Of a stretch of DNA of 6,889 nt, positions 1 through 4,478 are shown one piece after another. The position numbers were made by a program, and so were the translations under genes. This DNA is from Deltaproteobacteria bacterium (GTDB lineage Bacteria > Desulfobacterota > Desulfobacteria > Desulfobacterales > ETH-SRB1). A model generated the notes under the pieces. That model did not search any database and had not been told where the DNA came from. It saw only the letters and a list, made by a program, of their open reading frames with translations. The stretch's first letter is position 1. The number at the start of each line of letters is the position of its first letter. The DNA lies in the NCBI GenBank assembly GCA_030627475.1, contig DAOURZ010000070.1, positions 1 through 6,889 of the forward strand. Reading direction: 5' to 3'.

Positions 1-64
1 ACTTGTCTCTAAAACCTGATACTTTACAATACTCAATAAAACCATTAATCTGTTCCTCAAGCAT
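1..64 (-). CDS. N-terminal fragment of a probable tyrosine recombinase/integrase (runs off left edge)
   Basis: Only the first 21 codons are in the window. Read on the minus strand from ATG at 64-62 they give MLEEQINGFIEYCKVSGFRD plus K. A strong ribosome binding site (GGAGG, complement of 72-76) lies 7 bases upstream of the ATG, which makes this a real start and not a chance frame. The pattern of an amphipathic start followed by F-I-E-Y-C-K-x-S-G-F resembles the N-terminal core-binding (SAM-like) domain of XerC/phage-type tyrosine recombinases, which typically begin 'xxxFIEYCxxxGxS'. The catalytic Arg/His/Tyr residues would lie outside the window, so the family call is an inference from a short stretch. 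The gene diverges from the DUF433 remnant at 272. If correct, the left flank carries an integrase gene, which fits an accessory region. Confidence 0.5.
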   Translation of the reverse strand, partial: MLEEQINGFIEYCKVSGFRDK

Positions 65-71
65 AGGAAAA

Positions 72-76
72 CCTCC
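72..76 (-). promoter_or_regulatory. Ribosome binding site of the left-edge minus-strand gene
   Basis: The plus-strand CCTCC reads GGAGG (within AAAAGGAGGT) on the minus strand, 7 bases before the ATG at 64-62. This near-perfect anti-16S match and spacing is the main evidence that a gene starts here and reads leftward out of the window. Confidence 0.65.
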
Positions 77-201
77 TTTTCTGGTTCAGGGTTTTTATAA
101 AAATTTGCTTCCCTTATGCTTTTACAATATTTCTAACAAGTTGCCATCACAAATTGCGCTCACTGCGGGGTTTGGGGGTTCTGCTTCCAAAAAGGAAAAA
201 C

Positions 202-230
202 TTGCAGTAATAGGCGCAACACAGTATAGT
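202..230 (+). promoter_or_regulatory. Putative sigma-70 promoter for the DUF433 remnant
   Basis: TTGCAG (202-207) and TATAGT (225-230) are separated by exactly 17 bases. The -10 box matches the consensus TATAAT at five of six positions; the -35 keeps the TTG core. Transcription would begin near 237 and leave a leader of about 35 bases that contains the strong ribosome binding site at 260-265. Predicted by eye only. Confidence 0.4.
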
Positions 231-271
231 TATTATAAGGTAAAAAAAGAAATTTTCAGAGGAGGTCTGAA

Positions 272-391
272 ATGATGCCGTTAACCAGAATTACATTCGA
301 TCCTGATCTAATGGGAGGGAAGCCCTGCATTCGTGGCATGCGTGGAATAAAAATGGGGTCAAGTCTGCCCTTGACCCATGTTGTTAATTAG
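272..391 (+). pseudogene. Truncated DUF433 antitoxin-type protein remnant
   Basis: An excellent ribosome binding site (AGGAGG, 260-265) sits 6 bases before ATG 272. The first 24 residues, ending in GGKPCIRGMR, match the start of DUF433 (winged-helix, VapB-like) proteins, which typically read 'ITFDPDxMGGKPCIRGxRVTV' and run to about 70-80 residues. Family knowledge: DUF433 genes are usually followed by a DUF5615 PIN-like toxin gene and are regarded as antitoxins. Here the family match stops after RGMR; the frame then reads about 15 unrelated residues encoded by a palindromic repeat (from 355) and ends at TAG 389-391, giving 39 residues. No remaining half of the domain and no toxin partner is visible downstream. 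I infer a dead antitoxin gene whose 3' part was replaced by or lost next to the repeat. A second ATG directly follows the first (275-277), so the start could be either. Confidence 0.7.
355..377. repeat. REP-like perfect hairpin
   Basis: GGGTCAAG (356-363) and CTTGACCC (370-377) form a perfect 8-bp stem around a 6-base loop. This is the style of short palindromes mobilised by REP-associated Y1 transposases (RAYTs), but no RAYT gene is in the window. It supplies the frame-ending sequence of the DUF433 remnant. Related TTGACCCC motifs occur at 492-515, 2394-2404 and 2830-2839. Confidence 0.6.
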
Positions 392-499
392 TCAAGATTC
401 AAGAGGGCTTAGAAGTTTAAGAATAAAGATAAAAAATCAGAAGAAATATTAAAATAAGAGAAAATATATTGCTCATGGGCCAAACGTAGACTTGACCCC
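355..499. repeat. MITE/REP-pair-like element with 12-bp inverted ends
   Basis: GGGGTCAAGTCT (355-366) is exactly inverted as AGACTTGACCCC (488-499), bounding 145 bases. The interior (about 392-480) is purine- and A-rich and shows no open frame of note. Inverted ends around a non-coding core fit a small non-autonomous element or a pair of REP units (BIME-like). No clear target-site duplication is visible, so transposition as a unit is an inference. Confidence 0.5.
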
Positions 500-515
500 T
501 TATTTGACCCCTTAT
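492..515 (+). repeat. Tandem 12-bp duplication (TTGACCCCTTAT x2)
   Basis: TTGACCCCTTAT occurs at 492-503 and again immediately at 504-515, followed by a partial third TTG. It abuts the right inverted end of the 355-499 element and could be slippage at the element's border. Confidence 0.65.
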
Positions 516-544
516 TTGCATCTTATACTTCATCTCGAAATAAT
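516..544 (+). promoter_or_regulatory. Putative sigma-70 promoter for the helicase gene
   Basis: TTGCAT (516-521) and AATAAT (539-544) are 17 bases apart. The -10 has five of six consensus matches and the -35 keeps TTG. The first three bases of the -35 come from the edge of the tandem repeat, so the repeat may contribute to the promoter. Tentative. Confidence 0.3.
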
Positions 545-586
545 GAAAGCGTGCGCCAATTTAACAATTCTAAAGTATGAGGCATT

Positions 587-1837
587 ATGAGGTTTGAAAA
601 TTATCATATTACAGATGAAATAAAAAAAAATCTGTTCAAGCTCGGCTTTAAGCGGCCGACGGATATCCAGTACAAATCCATCCCGTCGATCATGGAAGGG
701 GAAGACGTTCTTGCCATCGCCCAGACCGGGACAGGGAAAACAGCTGCGTTTGCAATCCCCGTAATTAATAAAATCCAGTCAAATAAAAGCAGTAAACGCT
801 CTTACGGTATCAAATGCATTGTAATGGTCCCGACCCGGGAACTGGCATCGCAGATCGGCGATGTTTTTAATGCCTTGGCCCGGCATACGAAAGTCAAAGC
901 GTTTGCCGTTTACGGGGGTGTGGAGCAGGCTGCCCAGATCAAAAAGTTGCAGGACGGTATTGATGTTCTCGTGGCCACACCGGGACGCATGTTTGATCTC
1001 ATCAGCCAAGGATATATCGAACTGGAAAGAGTTGATACGCTTATTCTGGATGAAGCGGATCATATGCTGGACCTGGGGTTTATTGATGATATAAAATCCG
1101 TAAAAAAAATGCTCCCCCGAAAGCATCAGACTCTCTTTTTTTCGGCCACAATCAACAAAGAGATTAAAAAACTGGCGTTTTCTCAGGTGAAAAGTTCCGC
1201 CATCCGGATTCAGATATCTCCGGAAGACCCTGTTTCAAAAAATGTTTCCCATTTTGTCATGTTTATCGAAATGGATGATAAACGGTTTTTCCTGGAAAAA
1301 TTCATTAAAGATCATCCGGACAGCAAAATGATTGTTTTTGTCAGAACTCGGGTGCGCGCCGAACGCGTGGCGAAAGCAATGAACAGAGTCCGGATCGACG
1401 CGTTGACCATCCATGGTGAAAAAGAACAAACGAGTCGTTCGGATGTGATGCAAAAATTCAAAAACTCGGAATGCAATCTATTGATCGCCACCGACGTTAG
1501 CGCCCGGGGGATTGATATCGACGATGTCAAGTATGTGATCAACTATGACCTGCCGGACAAGACGGAGAACTATGTCCACCGTGTGGGCCGAACCGGACGG
1601 GGGATGAAAAAGGGAATTGCCGTCTCGTTTTGCAGTATCCAGGAAAAAGATCTTCTGTTGGAGATCCAGCAGTATTTAAATAAAGAAATTGAAGTGATCA
1701 AAACCAGCAAACAGGAGTATGCCACTACCATTACCATTGAAACGACGGAAGCGGAAGACGATATCCGAGCGATGATTGAAAATTATGAAAAGCTGTGGCA
1801 ACGCAAAAAAAAGAGAAAACCTAAGAAGAAAAAGTGA
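587..1837 (+). CDS. rhlE: DEAD-box ATP-dependent RNA helicase, RhlE-like
   Basis: This 416-residue protein has the complete superfamily 2 DEAD-box set in order. F3 plus the Q motif (FKRPTDIQ, 21-28) precede motif I AQTGTGKT (45-52). These are followed by Ia PTRELA (82-87), Ib GG (110-111) with TPGR (131-134), II DEAD (155-158), III SAT (186-188), IV around IVFVRTR (249-255), V ATDVSARGID (301-310) and VI HRVGRTGR (331-338). All ATP-binding and hydrolysis residues are present. The C-terminal tail after about 400 is short and very basic (KKKRKPKKKK), a typical nonspecific RNA anchor. Members unwind short RNA duplexes in ribosome assembly and mRNA decay in the cytoplasm. Length and tail fit the RhlE-type group better than DbpA or CsdA, though the exact subfamily is an inference. 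The start at 587 has a modest Shine-Dalgarno (GAGG, 579-582) and is the only sensible ATG before the Q motif. yehS follows 82 bases downstream on the same strand, so cotranscription is likely. Confidence 0.92.
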   Translation: MRFENYHITDEIKKNLFKLGFKRPTDIQYKSIPSIMEGEDVLAIAQTGTGKTAAFAIPVINKIQSNKSSKRSYGIKCIVMVPTRELASQIGDVFNALARHTKVKAFAVYGGVEQAAQIKKLQDGIDVLVATPGRMFDLISQGYIELERVDTLILDEADHMLDLGFIDDIKSVKKMLPRKHQTLFFSATINKEIKKLAFSQVKSSAIRIQISPEDPVSKNVSHFVMFIEMDDKRFFLEKFIKDHPDSKMIVFVRTRVRAERVAKAMNRVRIDALTIHGEKEQTSRSDVMQKFKNSECNLLIATDVSARGIDIDDVKYVINYDLPDKTENYVHRVGRTGRGMKKGIAVSFCSIQEKDLLLEIQQYLNKEIEVIKTSKQEYATTITIETTEAEDDIRAMIENYEKLWQRKKKRKPKKKK

Positions 1838-1919
1838 TCCTGAATGGGAACCTAATGACAATGTTGACAATTCCGTCAAATCTATAGAGAAAGACTTAAC
1901 AATACATCGTAACATAATT

Positions 1920-2408
1920 ATGACGAATAACGATATTTTACGACGCATCCGCTTTATCTTCGACTATAGCGATTCGAAAATGATTGCCATATTTGGACTT
2001 ACCGAACATCTCGTAAATCGAGAACAGATCAGCGCGTGGTTAAAAAAAAATGATGACCCCGCATTTCAGAAATGTAACGACACGAATCTCTCCATTTTCC
2101 TGAATGGTTTGATTATCGATAAACGAGGCAAAAAAGAAGGCCCGAAACCAAAGCCGGAGAAGCAATTAAATAACAATATCATTTTCAGAAAATTAAAAAT
2201 CGCTTTAGAGCTTAAAGCCGAAGACATATTGGTGATTTTAGGTATGGTCAATATTCGTATTAGTAAACACGAATTAAGTGCGTTTTTCAGGAAATCCGAT
2301 CATAAGCACTATCGTGACTGTAAGGATCAGATTTTACGTGGTTTTTTAAATGGCGTTCAGCTTAAATATCGTTCAAACAATCGACCGACAAATGGGGTCA
2401 CCCCTTAA
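1920..2408 (+). CDS. yehS: YehS/DUF1456 family protein
   Basis: This 162-residue protein has two tandem DUF1456 units: about 3-68 (NNDILRRIRF... to FLNGLIID) and about 84-150 (NNNIIFRKLK... to FLNGVQLKY). Each shows the family's pattern of a conserved N-N-x-hydrophobic-hydrophobic-R start, an acidic 'LKxxDDPxFxxC' or 'FRKxxHKHYRDC' stretch and F-L-N-G. The family is about 150-160 residues long, widespread in proteobacteria, and has no assigned biochemical role. I chose ATG 1920 because family members begin 'M-x-N-N-D-x-L-R'. The frame is open back to 1776, but that would overlap the helicase end and add 48 non-family residues. Shine-Dalgarno support at 1920 is weak, which fits translation from a shared transcript with the helicase. 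The last residues (NGVTP and stop) are encoded by a fragment of the dispersed GGGGTCA/ACCCCTTA repeat, so the natural C-terminus may have been altered. Confidence 0.87.
   Translation: MTNNDILRRIRFIFDYSDSKMIAIFGLTEHLVNREQISAWLKKNDDPAFQKCNDTNLSIFLNGLIIDKRGKKEGPKPKPEKQLNNNIIFRKLKIALELKAEDILVILGMVNIRISKHELSAFFRKSDHKHYRDCKDQILRGFLNGVQLKYRSNNRPTNGVTP
2394..2404. repeat. Short copy of the GGGGTCA...ACCCC repeat at the yehS stop
   Basis: AATGGGGTCA at 2391-2400 equals the left border of the 355-499 element (352-361), and the following ACCCCTTA (2400-2407) equals bases 495-502 at its right border. It looks like the two ends joined without the interior. It encodes the last residues of YehS and supplies its stop codon. 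Confidence 0.5.
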
Positions 2409-2455
2409 GTTTCGAAACCAAATAATGAAAAAAAGCGAGCATTTCTGATGCACAC

Positions 2456-2468
2456 GGAGGTCAATGTG
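2456..2468 (+). promoter_or_regulatory. Ribosome binding site and GTG marking the native yhbY start
   Basis: GGAGG (2456-2460) lies 5 bases before GTG 2466-2468. The frame from this GTG reads V-G-K-L-K-G-Y-Q, which matches the conserved N-terminus of YhbY proteins ('KLTGxQRxYLxGLAH'). This shows where translation should begin even though the frame then fails to continue into the rest of the gene. Confidence 0.6.
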
Positions 2469-2499
2469 GGGAAACTGAAAGGTTACCAGAAGGAAATAT
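2466..2499 (+). other. yhbY: Out-of-frame N-terminal segment of yhbY
   Basis: From GTG 2466 the codons give VGKLKGYQ; from 2491 the next frame gives RKY and then the main frame LKGLAHG. Removing one base (an extra A in the AA at 2490-2491) would join them into KLKGYQRKYLKGLAHG, the conserved first helix of the CRM domain. Hence a one-base insertion, either a true mutation or a sequencing error. The restored protein would have 103 residues. Confidence 0.65.
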
Positions 2500-2778
2500 T
2501 TGAAGGGACTTGCCCATGGCATCAAGCCACTGGCTTATGTGGGACAGAATGGGCTATCGTCGACTGTGTCACAGGCTATTGACGAGTCATTAGCAACACA
2601 TGAACTGATCAAGGTAAAATTCGTCGATTTCAAGGAGAAAGTTCAGAAAGAGAAGATCGCGGCCGCCATTGAACAGGAAACGGCATCTGAATTGGTGGGG
2701 ATGATTGGTCATGTTGCGATCTTTTATCGCGAGCAACAGGATCCGGAAAGAAGAAGGATCGAAGTTCCAAAGCGGTAG
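2500..2778 (+). CDS. yhbY: YhbY-type CRM-domain RNA-binding protein (N-terminus frameshifted)
   Basis: The open frame from TTG 2500 encodes 92 residues of the CRM (CRS1-YhbY) fold: LKGLAHGIKP at the start, the RNA-contacting GxxG loop as GQNG (15-18), HELIKVK (34-40) and the final strand VGMIGHVAIFYR (66-77), then a basic tail (RRRIEVPKR). Family members are about 95-105 residues; E. coli YhbY associates with the large ribosomal subunit or its precursor. The first helix residues (KLTGxQRxY) lie in another frame upstream (2466-2499), so the original start was GTG 2466 behind GGAGG. As sequenced, translation could restart at TTG 2500 with AAGGA (2490-2494) in front, giving a protein that lacks part of helix 1. 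Activity of such a protein is uncertain. Next downstream is a hairpin and then repeat debris; no cotranscribed partner is evident. Confidence 0.82.
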   Translation: MKGLAHGIKPLAYVGQNGLSSTVSQAIDESLATHELIKVKFVDFKEKVQKEKIAAAIEQETASELVGMIGHVAIFYREQQDPERRRIEVPKR

Positions 2779-2801
2779 ACGGTATGATCCCACCATTCCC
2801 A

Positions 2802-2839
2802 CCTGACCTTAGTGTAGTCAGGCAGGGTTTGACCCCTAT
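2802..2839. repeat. Inverted repeat plus partial TTGACCCC repeat after yhbY
   Basis: CCTGAC (2802-2807) and GTCAGG (2817-2822) can form a 6-bp hairpin with a 9-base loop. It is followed by GGGTTTGACCCC (2825-2836), itself a 4-bp palindrome, and TTTGACCCCTAT resembles the repeat unit at 492-515. The hairpin lies about 25 bases after the yhbY stop but has no T-run, so a terminator role is not supported by the usual intrinsic signal. Confidence 0.4.
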
Positions 2840-2997
2840 GATATTATTTATTTGGTTAACTTTCTGGTGAGGTCTGTCCAAGACATGTAATTTGAAATGT
2901 TGAATACCCAACATGTCACTGGTGCCGACAGCGTGCCGCTGCCGCACAGTTCAAACGTTATAGTGCCTAAATGATTAATTAGCCAAGTAAGGAGAAA

Positions 2998-3439
2998 ATG
3001 AATATACAAAAGTATGATGGATTGAAATTCAAACCATTATTTCATTCAGAAATATCAAGCAGGTTTCTGGTTTTTGAAATTTTTAATAATCACAATGAGA
3101 TTGCAAAATCGTTTTTGAGTCAATTTCTCAACTGAATTATCACTGATGTTAATATTTCCATTGTTAGAGAGCGGAATTATAAGGGGAAAGGAAGTATTGA
3201 TCTATTCATAAATTTTGAGGAAGATGGAATTAAAACACATGTTTTGATTGAAGTTAAAGTTCACGATTATCTGAGTGTAACAAAAGGACAGATTCGGACA
3301 TATTATGAAGCTGCATTGGAAGAATTGGTTGAGGGGGGATGTTTATTTTATTTATTTGACTCAATTCATTAAAAATAATCGTCCAAATTCTTCAAATATA
3401 GCTTTACCACCGACAATCCATGGATGTCCCCGGAACTAG
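2998..3439 (+). pseudogene. Decayed PD-(D/E)XK nuclease-superfamily gene
   Basis: Translation from ATG 2998 (AAGGAG at 2989-2994) gives MNIQKYDGLKFKPLFHSEIS and continues to an in-frame TGA at 3133-3135. Past it the same frame encodes GSIDLFINFEE (Asp motif) and VLIEVKV (E-x-K motif), the catalytic signature of PD-(D/E)XK nucleases, apparently the PDDEXK_4 type. The frame then ends at TAA 3370. Shifting by one base at the G6 run (3333-3338) restores GDVYFIYLTQFIKNNRP, the usual continuation of this family, to TAG 3437-3439, where the reading enters the CCATGGATGTCCCCG repeat. So there are at least two lesions and a lost 3' end. Base use is strikingly A+T rich (16 of 60 bases G+C in 3061-3120) compared with the helicase (35 of 60 in 1561-1620), suggesting acquisition by transfer. 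The family includes restriction-like nucleases of mostly unknown target. The gene is likely inactive. Confidence 0.75.
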
Positions 3440-3444
3440 GTATT
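3418..3444 (+). repeat. Dispersed repeat CCATGGATGTCCCCG, copy 1
   Basis: CCATGGATGTCCCCG followed by GAACTAGGTATT matches 5958-5984 at 24 of 27 positions in the same orientation. GACAAT precedes both copies (3412-3417 and 5947-5952), although copy 2 has five extra bases between GACAAT and CCATGG. TGTCCCCG-type repeats are common companions of REP-associated transposases in proteobacteria (recollection, not tested). This copy ends the nuclease pseudogene frame and lies 41 bases before the rbgA start. Confidence 0.65.
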
Positions 3445-3485
3445 AAAAAATAAAAACTGCATATAAAATATAAATGGTGTTTGTA

Positions 3486-4316
3486 ATGGCTGAAAATGTA
3501 ACCTGGTTTCCAAAACATATGAAAGATTCTGAGGATCTTTTAAAAAAGAGCTTGAAAGCAGTAAATATTGTTTTCGAGGTTTTGGATGCAAGGGCTCCCT
3601 TATCCAGTAAAGATATGAATATTGATAGAATAATCGGGCAAAAAGCAAAAATTGTAATTTTGAATAAATGCGACCTTAGCAGTAATGATGGCAACAAAAA
3701 GTGGGTTTCCTTTTTTAACAGTGGCGATACCGAGGTAGCGTTGGTAAGTGCTGTTAAAGGTGATGGTTTAAAAAATATTACAAATTTAGCCCGTAAGATA
3801 ATTAATAAGGCTGGAATCAAAAATAAAATCATAAGAGCCATGGTGGTAGGTATACCCAATGTGGGTAAATCCACTTTGATAAATTGCATAGCCGGGAAAA
3901 AAAAGGCCAGGGCTGCCAATAAGCCTGGAGTTACACGGGCTAAACAGTGGATAGAGGCAAAATCACAATTTGAACTTCTGGATACTCCTGGAATTTTGCG
4001 CCCCAGAGAAGATAAAGCAACTTTTACAAATCTCGCCTTTATCGGAACCATAAATGATGATGTTCTGGATGTGACGACGATTGCATCTGATCTTATAGAA
4101 AAACTGATTGAAATTGTCCCGGAAGAATTATGTGCCAGATTCAAAATTGATATTAAAGATAAAACGCCCCTTGAAATTCTGGAAAATATTGCAGCCAAAA
4201 GGGGCTGCCTTTTGAAAAATGGTATTGTCGATTATATACGAGTGTCCAGTATTGTTTTGAGTGAATTCAGGAAAGGGAAACTGGGTAAAATTACTTTAGA
4301 ATATCCAGGTTGTTAA
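3486..4316 (+). CDS. rbgA: Ribosome biogenesis GTPase RbgA/YlqF (circularly permuted)
   Basis: From ATG 3486 the protein has 276 residues, normal for RbgA. GTPase motifs occur in the permuted order: DAR (34-36), G4 NKCD (60-63), G5 SAV (88-90), G1 GIPNVGKST (122-130), G2 PGVT (147-150), G3 DTPG (166-169). The C-terminal ANTAR-like helical domain ends with the family pattern AKRGCLL and about 20 residues later FRKGKLGKITLEYP. RbgA binds a late 50S precursor and uses GTP hydrolysis to release itself once assembly proceeds; His9 of the B. subtilis protein, implicated in catalysis, corresponds to His11 in WFPKHM. Two normally conserved spots differ: WFPGHM is WFPKHM, and the usual DTPGILWP is DTPGILRP. 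I prefer ATG 3486 because the family starts within six or so residues of the WFP motif; ATG 3474 would add four residues. Neither has a good Shine-Dalgarno. The gene stands alone between a pseudogene and hflX (162 bases away). Confidence 0.9.
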   Translation: MAENVTWFPKHMKDSEDLLKKSLKAVNIVFEVLDARAPLSSKDMNIDRIIGQKAKIVILNKCDLSSNDGNKKWVSFFNSGDTEVALVSAVKGDGLKNITNLARKIINKAGIKNKIIRAMVVGIPNVGKSTLINCIAGKKKARAANKPGVTRAKQWIEAKSQFELLDTPGILRPREDKATFTNLAFIGTINDDVLDVTTIASDLIEKLIEIVPEELCARFKIDIKDKTPLEILENIAAKRGCLLKNGIVDYIRVSSIVLSEFRKGKLGKITLEYPGC

Positions 4317-4478
4317 TGGAAACGAAGAAATCTATGATCTTGCAACGGGGATCGGTTATGCTCACCTGCTGCTATGGAGAGCAAAATAGGATAGATCAGA
4401 AAAGAAGAGATGACGATAGATCCCTATGAAAATATAAAAACAACATTCTAAATTGAATACGGATGGTTAAACCAAAAG

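Noticed and set aside
3..275. 90-codon open frame on the plus strand
   Set aside because: It overlaps the start and ribosome binding site of the minus-strand gene and the putative promoter of the DUF433 remnant, has no ribosome binding site and its product resembles no family I know.
1864..1888. TTGACA with TATAGA upstream of yehS as a promoter
   Set aside because: The spacing is only 13 bases and no good -10 lies at 16-18 bases; TTGAC/GTCAA there is a small inverted repeat instead.
2409..2418. Perfect 10-bp palindrome GTTTCGAAAC after yehS
   Set aside because: Short, single and without partner copies in the window; expected occasionally by chance.
2931..2972. attC-like look of the sequence around TTCAAACGTTATAGTGCC
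   Set aside because: No complementary R and L box pair of the RYYYAAC/GTTRRRY type could be found; GTTATAG does not fit the core site, and no integron integrase is present.
3133..3135. In-frame TGA of the nuclease as a selenocysteine codon
   Set aside because: The gene has a second lesion and a truncated 3' end, nucleases of this family have no selenocysteine, and no obvious SECIS hairpin follows directly; decay is simpler.
3443..4198. 251-codon open frame antisense to rbgA
   Set aside because: It is the shadow of the well-supported rbgA frame; its product is a mirror of GTPase codons with no recognisable domain.
4191..4214. GCAGCC/GGCTGC hairpin followed by CTTTT, like an intrinsic terminator
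   Set aside because: It lies inside the rbgA coding region, about 100 bases before the stop, and encodes the conserved AAKRGCLL stretch; stem is only 6 bp and the T-run only four.
4315..4389. 25-codon stretch reading NGNEEIYDLATGIGYAHLLL after rbgA, faintly like a Doc/Fic toxin C-terminus
   Set aside because: Too short, without start codon or catalytic HxFx(D/N)GNKR motif; the resemblance is not strong enough to call.
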